The notes beneath the pieces are model-generated. The model was not told where the DNA came from, ran no database searches, and saw only the letters and a program-made list of their open reading frames with translations. Shown one piece after another: positions 43,440-58,005 of a stretch of 64,000 bases of DNA (position 1 is its first letter; each line of letters begins with the position of its first letter). Source of the DNA: Hysterangium stoloniferum (lineage: Eukaryota; Basidiomycota; Agaricomycetes; Hysterangiales; Hysterangiaceae); NCBI GenBank assembly GCA_015178975.1, contig WHVD01000022.1, positions 868,001-932,000 on the forward strand, in the 5' to 3' direction. Position numbers and translations under genes: made by a program.

Positions 43440-45150
43440 GCAGCGGCGCGAAGTCCAATATGCGCTACTCATCAAACCCAGAGTCTATGCCTTTTGCATG
43501 CAGAGATATTTCCGATTCAAGTCAGTGTGTTGAGTGTATGATGATTAGAGTCAATGAAGTACATTGTAGAGAACCGATAGAATTTGGGATTTACGCGCGG
43601 GAACGTAAGTAAATGAAAAAACAGTCAACTTTACTACAATAAATGTATTATTTTAATTTTTTCTGGGACTTGACATGTAAAAGAGGAAGAGAAAGGATAC
43701 AGCGGCGTGACCAAATGAAGAAACCACGGGATAAGCCCGCGACCGAGTATGGATAATGTACACAGGGTCTGGCGTTGAGAATATGACGTAGAGGCGAATT
43801 CACAAGGCTTAAATTCTCTCTCCTCTCGGAATACCCTATAAAATCGATGGAGGACCAAATTTTCGAACCTGCGTTGCGGATATTATATGTTCTGAAGAAT
43901 GCTTTGGGCACTTTCACAATATGGAATATGCATGAGAGTGGGAATGTTTATCGCCCTCAGTGTAGAGGACAAGGAATTCCACAGTACATATTTCAGTATT
44001 GTTAATATCCCCTAAACGTCATGATTGTCCGATTTGAAAAGTTCCCGAAGACTTCGTTGGAAGATTTAAAATCTTCCCCACACTTTCAAAAATTTGGACT
44101 TTCTCATGAAATCTGTCCATTGTTCATGCATGGTAGAGGATCACCCAAGTTCGAGCATTTGAGCCTCAGGGCCGCATGTCTGATATATCTGGGTGACTAG
44201 AGAGTATTTTCAACTAATAAATATTAGCAAACTGAATGGTGTTCCTGATATTATGTGTTTCCAGCCGTACACGTCGAAATTTTGGGCTGATACTGACTGC
44301 CTCGGGAATGTCTCTCCAGCCGTACACCTGTTGCAGGTTCCCCTGTTATCTTTGTTGTACATTCGACGAAGTTTGTGCACGTGTGCTTGGTATCTACAAA
44401 ACTTGATTAGCGGTGGTGGTTCTCGCTTCATCTCTTGGCCTAATCTTGCCTTTCTGTTTCTTGAAGATATCCCCAACAACGATGGTAGGCTCACTTTGGA
44501 TAAATACCTTGCTTCGGGGCAACAACCAGGTCAAACCCCGTTCCGCATGAAGCCCGCATCCACTCAAAGTCCACACATTCACAGGTCAAGATCGCTCCCA
44601 GCCAGATGCCATCTTCCCGGGTTCATGTCGCACAAAGGGCGCCCTGCCGTTCTGAGTACTGCATCGCGCATATACTGATCGGAACGGGAGGTGGTGCGGA
44701 TAAAGGTAGTGTGTTGTTTGATGACGAGAAGGCTGCGAAGGCGGAATGTGGGAACATGACGGAGTTGAAGGCGTTGGTACAGCTGTATCTCCATGCACCA
44801 AACCAAATACTTTCTCAAGGTTTCCGCAATCCTAGTGACTACTCGTTAATATGCACAGTTGTGTGTGAACCCTTCAGAACTCTATGACTACCAACACGAC
44901 GGAATTATCGAACAATCTTTCGTCACTTGTAGTTATGTGGCTTTCGGGTGTGAATATCCTGCATTGATTAGTATCTGCGAAATAGGTAGGGGAATTTATT
45001 TGTACCAAGATTATCTCAAAATAACATAGGACTATCTTGTTGCTTTCGTGACTTGGAATATTTCCACTTGATGGGTTTTAGTGAGAATCCCCCTCCCCTT
45101 GAAAACGCTCGCGGAATTATCAAATTTATAACGATATCACCATTTTATAC
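43440..45150. other. No recognised gene
   Basis: Open stretches at 44193-44678 and 44606-44887 (GTGGGADKGSVLFDDEKAAK, CGNMTELKALVQLYLHAP) look like decayed exons, but I cannot assign them. They lie between the two Ubp14-like copies. Confidence 0.35.
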
Positions 45151-45359
45151 ATTTTCAACCCGAGTCCTACGCTTGCGCTCATGTATCTTCCTCGATTTCC
45201 TCGCATTGCCAGCACTTGTCTTTCAGAGTCGTTTCACAAAGAATAATCAGCATAATGCTTTGATAAAGAATTATGTCCTCTTTTCTTTCAATCGAAGAGA
45301 TCCCACTTATATTGCTGACGTGCTAACGACGCGATCTAGTACTGATTTTAAAATTGAAC

Positions 45360-46680
45360 TATTGAGTTTTATTAAGGATCCACCGGAAGTATCGACGTGT
45401 GCCTCCCGTGCTTTGATAGAGACGGCGTGGGGAGGATGCGAGGCGATGCAATCAATATTGAGACTTCGATCCTTCCGCACCTACCACCTACTATCCTTTC
45501 TCACCCACGCCTGTTCCTGCACCAACCAGCGCCACGCGTCCTGTCGTGACCATCAGATGCCAAAACGGAGGACTCCTCAGTCGGACAATGGCAACCTCGT
45601 ACCCATTTTCCGTCTCCTGCTGGCCGTGTCCCCGCTCCCGCCCCAGTACTAAGGGAGGTTGTGGAACAACTGATAGGAGACGGCAATCTCTTCATTCATC
45701 CCTCCCCGACGCCAGTGCCCGTATTCAAAGAAGGCTAAACCGACAATGTTCAGGTGGCCCATTGGAAAAGGCGACAGGAATTCTTAATGATGACACAGAT
45801 GACGCGGGATACTTCTTCGCGTATCTGAAGGTCCCATGTCATCAAGCTAAAAATGTCCCCGCCCAGTGGGGTTGATGAGCCTCAGCCGGAGTCTGCTGAC
45901 ATCTTTGATGGAGCCGTGTATCTTGCGCAAGGAGGTGCGGTATCGTGTGGACGAGTGTGATTCTTTGAGCATGGATTTCCCGGCCTTGGAGGCATTGTCG
46001 GTCCCGCATAAACAGGTGGGGTTGCGTTAGTGCGCAGGGGACGTTATTGGGGAATATGCCGGATGGTAATTGTGATGAACACTTAGTGGTGTGTACTCAT
46101 CTCCTTTCCCTTCTTCCCTCGTCTCTTCCTGTTCACATTCGATGGAATCTAAGGTATTGGTCGAATCTACCTGTATTTACACTCCTCCCACTCCCTCTTA
46201 TTCCACCGTTATCCTACGTGGCTTCTTCACACATTATCGCCGCGCCAACTCCAGCCTCCCCCCTATAATCCCCCCACCCTCTTATAACCGCCGAGCCCCG
46301 CCTCGCTAGAAGGTATTGGCTTCCTACCGTCCGGTTTCAAAAGGCACTACTTGTTGTTGTGGATAGTGATATAGAGGCAACTATCGGAGCAGTTGTTTCG
46401 ACATGTGGACGATCCGGGTTGGTGGCTCATGGTATGAAATATCGCCGTTTGACCAACTGTCATGCTTTTATTATCGTCATGATCCATTAGTGGAGTCTAA
46501 GGCTGAGGGGCCAAGTGGAAGAGGGGCCGAGCTGTCTCCAGAGGTGGCTATGATGGAGGATATGGGATTTACGAATGATACACGGTACCCACATGTGCAC
46601 GCGCATACATGGATTCACATTCATAAATTCATCCATGTCTTGTGTGAACATAATAAGAACATCCCTCTATAAAGCGCCAC
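45360..46680 (+). pseudogene. Ubp14/USP5-like deubiquitinase relic, copy 2
   Basis: This copy keeps EVVEQLIGDGNLFIHPSPTP and VPVFKEG near 45650-45735, a catalytic-core piece with DDAGYFFAYLKV (45800-45830), a UBA-like piece (QKALLVVVDSDIEATIG near 46340) and a second UBA start (MMEDMGFTNDTRY near 46552). It is collinear with copy 1 and shares flanking non-coding sequence (CAACCCGAGTCCTACG at 41093 and 45158). Frames are broken in other places than in copy 1, so the two decayed separately after duplication. Confidence 0.55.
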
Positions 46681-47309
46681 TGTCTATAGCGTGAGATTCA
46701 AGTCAGTGGCGAAGGGTGGATGAGATATTGCTTTCTACCCTGCAAGGATGCAAGACCGACAGAATTTGAAAGGCTGTTGTTTCACTGGGTCCGGGTTTAT
46801 AGGCCCACCGTGCATTTTTTGACGAAATAAGGAACAGGGTGCTTATGTACATAACTAAAGGTCCCCTGGTATGCTTGGTGCGCCAGGTTTACAGAGTTAG
46901 TAGTTAGTATATAGAACAATAAAGCTCCAAAGGATGGTCATAAAACATCCAGAATGATTGGTGGGAAGGCAGCTCCTTCGAGTAGTAGCGCACCGAAGTA
47001 GATATGGGTTTATCCTCAGAGCCTTTTCCACCCGCGGTTTACAACAGTATCACTGTTTTGTTGAATTTTACAACTTGGAGGTATTTTTATTACCTTATAT
47101 GTGAAGGAGTTACGTATTAACCGGAGATTTACATGCCGAATTTACGCACCGCTACAAATGTGTAATAATATTACAAAACTGAGCGTGGGAATAACCAAGG
47201 CACAACGGCGTATGTCATTTGGCACTTCGTGGAGCTTTTAATTTGAGTCAGTAAACTAATGATAAGGTAGGTGTCGTGAGTCCTTATTATTATACCGCCG
47301 AACCTGAAT

Positions 47310-48027
47310 AATCGCCGATGTGGCGTTAGCGGATCCTCAGTTAACAGATATGGGAGTAAAACAAGCAAAGCCGTGAACAGGGCTTGGAAAGAGCAGGTTA
47401 AAAATGGCATGCCCTTGCCAGAAAGCCTGTATTCCAGCCCATTCACCAGAGCAGCACACACGGCGCTTCTCACATTCGATGAAATTTTAATCAACGTTGA
47501 AGAGGCCTTCCAGAAGAGGCCGGTCGTCAAGGAGGTACGTTCGCTAGATTTTATTCTCTCGTTTTACAGATCGGGAAACCATACATGGGCTTCATCCAGA
47601 AATTGAGAGAAGTGAACGGAGTGCACACATGTGACAAGCGTAGCCCACGCTCTCACATAGTGAAGTTGTTTCCTCAGTTCGACATTGAGCCGGGATTCTC
47701 GGAAGAAGATGAATTATGGGATGCGAACCGCCGAGAAACCGAAGATGAGTTGACCGCGAGGTTAGGACTGGCCCTTCAAGAGATCTTCATAGAAGACTCT
47801 AAGACATGTAAGTTCTACTTTTGAAAAAATTATTTCATACTTATTTTATGTAAGATATATCCCTCACGATTCACGGTGGAGCTTCCCGAGCGCTCATGAG
47901 AGCTATAGGTGCTCGACCATATCAATTACCTACTGGCGGTACGTTCTCAATATTACCCCGATATCGTTAGCCGTAATGCCACGTTATAGGGGTTGCTTGT
48001 CTTTTTGTCAAAGTTACAAAGGTTTAA
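47310..48027 (+). pseudogene. Histidine phosphatase (phosphoglycerate-mutase-like), 5' degraded
   Basis: Exons read DVALADPQLTDMGVKQA, then VNRAWKEQVKNGMPLPESLY and SSPFTRAAHTALLTF, then NGVHTCDKRSPRSHIVKLFP and EEDELWDANRRETEDELTAR, then LTIHGGASRALMRAIGARPY and VKVTKV to TAA 48027. These match the fungal histidine-phosphatase (PMU1-like) family; SSPFTRAAHTA and the catalytic TIHGG histidine are conserved. Introns near 47534-47570, 47808-47853 and 47941-47990 have GT and AG borders. A shift separates KQA from VNR, and I find no N-terminal RHG motif, which carries the phospho-accepting histidine, so I call it a pseudogene; a better gene model upstream could change that. Confidence 0.65.
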
Positions 48028-48762
48028 TACTGCTTCATTATCGACTCAGACAACACCAATGAGAAACTATCAATTTTTTGACCATCCAACACTTATCTTT
48101 CGGTATAGGAAATAGACAGAGCTAATACTCGGTTGGCCCATGTTCTTTCGTCATCCAATACATAATTGGCGCGCTTTTGGCATGAAAGCCTGCATAGTAA
48201 TTATTGGTATATATGATGATAACTTTGTAGTGCTATCTATTGTTTAAGTTGTGAAAAATTCATGGGGGCTAATTGTAAAGAATGTGCTCCTTATTTTGAT
48301 TAAACAGTGGGTAATTATAGAAAACATGTCAGGCAGGGAAAGAAGGCCAGGTGAGGTTTTAAGGTTAGCTTCAAGTGATAGTAAGGTGTAAGACCCAGCT
48401 ACGTGGTTGGTCCGAAAGGTTAAAAATAACCAGTCAAAAAAACACACCATAAAGCCCAGAGAAATTTGCGAAGAGAGTCGAGGAAGGGGCAGTTCGTAAA
48501 GATATAGTAACAAGAGTAATATTCTGATTACTGGGTGATCGTGGCTACTCCATTCTATCCCAGTAAGCTCCATCAAAGAAAAGAAAAGAAGAGTAATCTT
48601 GATTACAGCACATGCCCAGTGACCGGATGGCGGACCGTCGGAAGAGTCGTCGGGGAACGGCAACGGTAACAAGCTGGCTCATTTGTAAGCTGGTGGAAAA
48701 AAGATTACGCATAATGCCCTGTGAAAGCATAAGCACAAAGGACTCCCGTTTCTTCCGCAACT

Positions 48763-50674
48763 ATGCCAGGCTCTGGAAAGACTTACCGTATCGCTGTGAT
48801 CGCTGGAGATGGCATCGGACTAGAGGGTGAGATTTGACAACATGTTTGGTCGATATATGTTTTGCCAAGGAGGCCGTTAACGGATGCCTTTCTCATGGTC
48901 AGTTATGCCTGAAGGACTGCGCTGCCTTGAAGCTGCTGCAGAAAAATATGGTTTTAAATGGAATTTTGAGCATTCTGACTTCGCTTCGTGCGTTTACTAC
49001 GAGAAACACGGAGAGATGCTGCCAAAGAACTGGGTCGAGATTCTGAAGCCATTTGATGCGATATATTTTGGAGCAGTGGGCGATCCAAGGAGGTACCCCG
49101 TAAGTTTACCACAGTTTGTATATTGCAAATATATACTTCCTAACAATAGCTTTCAGGATCACATTAGGCTTTGGAGAAGTTTATTGCAGGTGAATATTAA
49201 CACGTAAGGGAGGGTGACGGACGACCCACCACAGTTCGCATTCAGTTTCGCCGACAATTTGATCAATACGTCAATTTACGCCCTGTTCGGCTTATTTCGT
49301 GTGTCAAGAGCCCTCTTGCGCTGCGAGACCCGGGAAATGACAAAATGTGAACCAGTTTTGAACTCTAAACTACTTCAAGTGATATTGACACCCATCCAAC
49401 AGTGACTACTGGGTGGTCCGTGAAAACACCGAAGGCAAGTAAGAATATAGTAAGGCAGTACTGTTATACTTATATCTTATTAGGCGAATATTCTGAGGTT
49501 GGCGGGAGGTGAATGACTCTGGGTTTCTTGGACCTCCTTAGCTGACAATCACATATTTGGTCACTGACAGAATGTTTTCGGGAACGGACCGAGAACTCGT
49601 GACCCAGCAAACGATCATGACACGCACTGGCGTGGACCGTATCTTGGATTATGCATTCAAATTAGCACAAAGCAGACCCAGAAAGATGCTAACGAGCGCG
49701 AGTATGTCATTATCCTTATCATCGACTTATATGGGTTGATCAATTTGCTGGCACAGCGAAAAGCAATGGTTTGTTTCTGGCACCGGACTGGGATAACTAA
49801 CCAATTTGGTCTTGTAGGGATCTCTATCACCATGCCTTACTGGGATGAACGAGTAGCGGAAAAGTCCAAGCAATTCCCAGATGTGAAAGTCGAAAAATAT
49901 GTACCATGTCATGATCCGTTCAACTCAATCTATTGTGCAATAACTTAACGCCCTTATAGATCGACATTCTTTGCGCGCACTTCGTGGCGAGGCCTCACAC
50001 GTATGTCAATATTCGTTCAGTATGACAGATTCTGTAATTAATTTCCATTCTCTTCAAAGCTTTGATGTGGTAGTGGGGAGGTGAATGCATCTTATTCGTC
50101 AAGACCACTCCCATTGACATCGCTTGACTCATGATATAGTAACCTTTTTGGAGATATTCTTTCCGTAAGTGGTACATGGGAAATACAGTTGCATATTATA
50201 AGCCATTGGTTTATTGATGCATTTTCAGGATTTAGGCCCAGCTACAACTGGAACTATAGGAATTGCGCCATCTGGAAACATCAATCCGACGGGAGAATGG
50301 CCTTCCCTATTCGAGCCGGTGCAAATTAAAACAGACTTCTTAGTCACCGTTCACTAATAAGTTGACTACTGACAGGTCCACGGCTCTGCTCCTGACATTT
50401 TTTGAAGGAACATAGCCAACCCCGTCGGAGTCAGTTTTATCATTTTGGGAAAAGCAATGCGGTTTTTACTTACTTACGTCGTCAGCTTATTTGGTCTGGT
50501 CAGATGATGCTTTTGCATCTCGGGGAAACGAAAGCCGCAGAAAGTATCATGAACGCCATTGATCTGGTTCTCGGTCGTGCCAACACATCTGAAATCACGC
50601 CTGACCTCGGAGGTAAAGCAAAGACTCAAGCCTTGGGAGCTGCAATTGAAAAGGCAATCAGGGAGGGAAACTGA
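48763..50674 (+). pseudogene. Tartrate/isopropylmalate-type dehydrogenase
   Basis: A multi-exon gene of the decarboxylating beta-hydroxyacid dehydrogenase family, closest in motif to tartrate dehydrogenase. It starts MPGSGKTYRIAVIAGDGIG at 48763 (the dinucleotide-binding start), then EGLRCLEAAAEKYGFKWNFE, FDAIYFGAVGDPRRYPDH, YWVVRENTEG-EYSEVGG (substrate loop), GTDRELVTQQTIMTRTGVDR, ITMPYWDERVAEKSKQFPDV, IDILCAHFV, FDVVVG, NLFGDIL, DLGPATTGTIGIAPSGNINP, SLFEPVHGSAPDI, and ends ALGAAIEKAIREGN at 50674. Many short introns separate these. TGA replaces the usual Gly codon just before NIANPVG (50403), and the region 49150-49390 is scrambled. It lies 740 bp after the phosphatase relic in the same direction. 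Confidence 0.7.
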
Positions 50675-51030
50675 TCATTTTAATGTCCGAATAAAGAGAC
50701 ACTGTAACGAATACTACACTGAACAGTACTCCTCTAGACAAAGTCCCGACTCCCGGCTTAGGTTTCTTTGTAATGATTGACGTCAATTTAGGTGATATCA
50801 AATACGTTTGTAGTGCCACTTTTTTTGTGTGTTTTATCTAAGGGTCTCTAAATTGTGCGGACTCGACTAATTGTCAACAAGCACTTATAATCCAGATATC
50901 GGGCATCTACAGCTGGCATTTGAAAGCTTTCTCACTAAGAAGATAAGGAGAGAATGGCGATAACCGGTCACAGTTTATTAACGTCAAGAATTGGACAAAA
51001 TTGTGGGAAAATACTAAAGTTGATCCGGTT

Positions 51031-51513
51031 TCCAGAGGTAAGATAGTAATGAAAAGATTGTGAGGAAAATTTTGGTCAAATAGTGCGGCATACATCCAGC
51101 AACAGCATCATTTTTCCCCTGATAGTATTCAGATCGAACAGTTTATTTTCGCACCGTTTCCGAAGAGCGAACATAATACCAGACCGTAATTTTCACTTTG
51201 ACAGAATTTTGATGATTTTACTTATTTTCTTTTAGCATTTTGGGTGCGTGAAAACTCTGATAAAATCTCCAGCATGTTACCAATCTTGCGACAATGGTGA
51301 GATAATGAGGAAATCTGCATTTTCTCACCATTATCACATTTGCCCTTGCAAAATACTCTGTAACAATTTGCATGTGCCAAAATATTACTCTGTAGGCACC
51401 GTGTTTTCACCTTAAAAATAAGCTGTTTAATCTGAATAACATCAGGCGCTATTACTTAGACCATTTTATCGAAATTTCCCTCACAATCTTTTCACACTAT
51501 TTACCTCTGAAGA
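51031..51513. repeat. Foldback/MITE-like sequence with inverted ends
   Basis: CCAGAGGTAAGATAGT... (51032-51080) is repeated inverted at 51461-51512 (CCTCACAATCTTTTCA, ATTTACCTCTGAA). The AT-rich interior has further CTCACCATT/AATGGTGAG pairs. The wider interval 50675-52049 holds no other gene that I can see. Confidence 0.6.
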
Positions 51514-52049
51514 TTTGATAAATTTTAGCATTTTGTTCGGTATTAAATGGTGAGAAAATATGGTGGATTCTCGCCATTTTCGGAGTGGGGAAACTTAGAA
51601 ATGCCCTGGCTGTGGTCATTGCGTCGAGTGATGACTTGGGGCTGCTTCTGTCTCGCTCCGTGGATGAGGCATACTGTAGCACCGATATAGATGAGCCGGC
51701 AAAGTTCCAGGGTTGGGGTAGAATTTATCAAAACGAAGAGCGGGTAGGAGGTTGAGGATAAGCTGTCGACTCCGCCGGGATGTGACGAGGCTTCCCACAG
51801 AAGAACATCAGGAACTACAGTACTTGCGAGTCAACTCAGTAGCGACCGGTAGAGGCACAAATAACTTACTATAATGGATAGTAAGTGTGGTGCTATTTCA
51901 GTACTTAAGAGGCATCGCTTTTGAATGAGGGAGATCCGGGAAGGGCGGAGGGCGGAAGGCGGAGAGAGACTCTTATGCTGTAGTGTGTAGTATGTGGTCC
52001 GCCACGACATTCCCTCCGCCGGTGGAGATGCGCAACTTTGGAAATTTCC

Positions 52050-55371
<3,322 letters not shown>

Positions 55372-55714
55372 GAATTAGTTAGATGCCTATGTAATTGTGC
55401 TTGGTTCAGTTCTGCTAAATTATGCCTTGTCGACTCATATATATGATGTATATTTAATGTGAATTGGGCTTACCTTTTTGAATGAGATCTTCTGTTATCC
55501 AGATGATTTACCAAGCAACCTCTGACCCATCACTGCCTGACCCCTTGACCTACAGTGACTCACAAAACCTTTCCAATGTTTGGAGTTTGCATTTTGGCAA
55601 ACTGCTACCAGGGGAGAAAAAATAGTAAGAAATATCAAAAATTCACACTAGATAGCTAAACATGTATAGAATCGTGGCCTAGAATATTATTACATAATAT
55701 GCATTTTTGGGTAT

Positions 55715-56435
55715 TGTTACGACTGTGTCGCAACCCTTCGCAGGCCGACGGTCCCCGATGGAATACCCTCGTTATACGTCTTCAACAATACAACCCTTCG
55801 CAAGCCGTCGTTTTCCCGACGCTGACGTATGCTCTCCGGTCAATCAAACCCGACTACGCCTTTCTGTCTGGTTATGCTTTGATATGTCCCTTTCATCATG
55901 TTGATCCGTCTCATCTTATGTTCCACGTATGTCTATCTATATTTGTAGTCCTCGAACTATTTCCTTTTATCGTAATTTCCATTCTCGGTTATCATCGGCC
56001 TCCGAACTAATCATAAACTTCCTGTTCCTAGTCAAGCTTAATGTTAATGCCGTTTTCCGCCCTCCTCCCCATTAGTATTTTCTAGACGCCTGTTACTTGT
56101 ATATGAACTCGCTGTAATTGTAGTTACTAGGCAATCAGAATATCGACTCAGAATACCCTCATACACCTGTATCAGTCTCATACTAAGACTTCCCCCATCC
56201 GCCTTCGCGTGCGCTCGCCCACTCCCGGCCCCGACCCCTTGGCCCGACGCCCGACTTGTCCTTCGATTCCGATCGGTATCACGCCGAAAGGTACTCACTA
56301 GGACTAGTCTTCGCCCGCCCGAAATTTAAGGACATCCTACGGATATTTGCGAGGGCGCAGCCCATAAGCTGAAGCCAAGTCCTTCCGATCGGTCCCTGTC
56401 GGCCCCCGACATTAGTCAGTTTCCAGTTCTTAACA
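55715..56435 (+). mobile_element. Solo gypsy LTR (family B), TSD GGTAT
   Basis: The 721-bp LTR from TGTTACGACTGTG to CAGTTCTTAACA is the same family as 5859-6578 in the opposite orientation. GGTAT flanks it on both sides (55710-55714 and 56436-56440). Confidence 0.95.
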
Positions 56436-56517
56436 GGTATGCTAAAAATAGTTTAGTCAGGCCTGCTCATTGGAAAGGTTTTGTGGCTGATGATTATGAT
56501 GCAATATATGCAATATT

Positions 56518-56645
56518 TTAATACTTGGTATACCCTCCCTTGGCCTTTATGACTGCCTCAACCCTCCTTGGCATGCTTTCAATTAACGTCTGACACTCAG
56601 AAGCTGGTATATCTTCCCACTCCTTCTCTATCCTTTCCCACAACT
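56518..56645 (-). pseudogene. Tc1 transposase, C-terminal fragment
   Basis: Minus-strand translation gives LWERIEKEWEDIPASECQTL, IESMPRRVEAVIKAKGG and TKY, then TAA at 56518-56520. This is the conserved end of Tc1 transposases (LIESMPRRIEAVIKAKGG). The catalytic DDE core is missing; gypsy LTR sequence follows at 56646. Confidence 0.85.
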
Positions 56646-57272
56646 TGTTACGACCGTGTCGCAACCCTATCGGTCCCCAAGGTTATCGCCACTTATCAAC
56701 AATTCAAGTTACCATTCAAGTCACCATATCGGAAACCATCAGCCCCCGAAGCTGACATATGCTTTCACAATGATCAAACTCCGTTTACACCCCCGTCAAA
56801 TACTCATATTGTCTGGTTAAACTTTTGATATGTCCCTTTTATGATGTTGATCCGTCCTATCCTATGTTTCACATATATCTATCTATATTTGTAGTCCTCG
56901 AACTATTTCCTTTTATCGTAATTCCGCTCTTGGTTATCATTGGCCTCCAAACTAATCATAAACTTCCCGTTCCTAGTCAAGCTTATTGTTAATACCGTTC
57001 TCCGCCTTTCTCCCCGTTAGTATTTTCTAGACGCCTGTTTCTTGTATATGAACCCGCTGTAGTTGTAGTTACTAGGCAATCAGAATATCGACTCAGAATA
57101 CCCTCATACATCTGTAACAGTCTCATACTAAGAATCTCCCCTTCCGCCTTCACGTGCACTCCCCCACTCCCGGCCCTGACCCCTTGGCCCGACACTCGAC
57201 TTGTCCTTCGGTTCCAATCGGCATCTCGCCAAAAGGAACTCTTTAGGATTAGTCTTCACCCGTCTGAAATTC
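56646..57272 (+). repeat. Truncated gypsy LTR (family B)
   Basis: TGTTACGACCGTGTCGCAAC onwards matches the B family for about 625 bp and stops about 100 bp short, at the family's TTCAAGG/TTTAAGG point, where Tc1 N-terminal sequence begins. The deletion removed the LTR end and the middle of the transposase together. Confidence 0.85.
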
Positions 57273-57427
57273 AAGGTTGATTTGGGAAGGGTAGGAAGGT
57301 GCTTAGAGCAAAGTCTGGAGATAGTACCAATGCCAAAACCAGTGATTGAGGCAATGGATGGAGTGGAATGGCCAGCTTCAAGTAGAGAGATAATGTATTG
57401 TTGTTGAGCAAGAGAGAGGGAGTGCAT
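57272..57427 (-). pseudogene. Tc1 transposase, N-terminal fragment
   Basis: From ATG 57427 on the minus strand: MHSLSLAQQQYIISLLEAGH, STPSIASITGFGIGTISRL, PTLPKS. This is the helix-turn-helix start of a Tc1 transposase that binds the terminal repeats. It runs into gypsy LTR sequence at 57272. Confidence 0.8.
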
Positions 57428-57794
57428 GATGGATTGCTGGCAATGTGAAGAGATAGTAATATCAAAATTGACTATAGATCAACAAGTCATGTGACCATAT
57501 TGAATAGAATCAACAAAGACATGTGATTTGGCCAGTTTATATAGTATATATTGTATCAAAATCATCAGCCACAAAACGTTTCTGATGAGCAGGCCTGACT
57601 AAACTATTTGTAGCATACCCAAAAATGCATATTATGTAATAATACTCTAGACCATGATTCTATACATGTTTAGCTATCCAGTGTGAATTTTTGAAATCTT
57701 TTGGTATTTTCTCTCCCCTGGTAGCAGTCTGCCAATATGCAAACTCCAAACATTGGAAAGGTTTTGTGAGTCACTGTATGTGGGTTTCCCACAG

Positions 57795-57980
57795 TTGACC
57801 CTCCAACCTCTCAACCCACCAACTACTCCCAGACCCCTCAGGATTCCCATCCACCTGTCTGAAATTGGACACTGCGATCTTGTGAGGGTGCAGCCTATAA
57901 GCTGAAGCCAAGTCCTACCAGCTTTCCCGTGGGTTTCTCTGGAAGCCCTCCAATAAGCTCCACATGCACTCCTTAACATT
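57795..57980. repeat. Degraded LTR fragment of the B type
   Basis: CTGAAATTGGACA and AAGCTGAAGCCAAGTCCTAC match the LTR B end region (CGAAATTTAAGGACA, AAGCTGAAGCCAAGTCCTTC). It lies outside the Tc1 element and next to the gypsy pol fragment, and may be its LTR. Confidence 0.5.
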
Positions 57981-58005
57981 AAGCAGATCTGTGTCATGAC
58001 CTATC

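Larger units (their letters stand above)
55553..57776 (-). mobile_element. Tc1-type transposon with nested LTRs
   Basis: Terminal inverted repeats of over 200 bp start CAGTGACTCACAAAACCTTT at 55553 and end with its complement at 57776, each bordered by TA (55551-55552 and 57777-57778), the target of the Tc1/mariner superfamily. A solo gypsy LTR interrupts the left repeat (55715-56435), and a truncated one (56646-57272) replaces the middle of the transposase. Confidence 0.9.
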
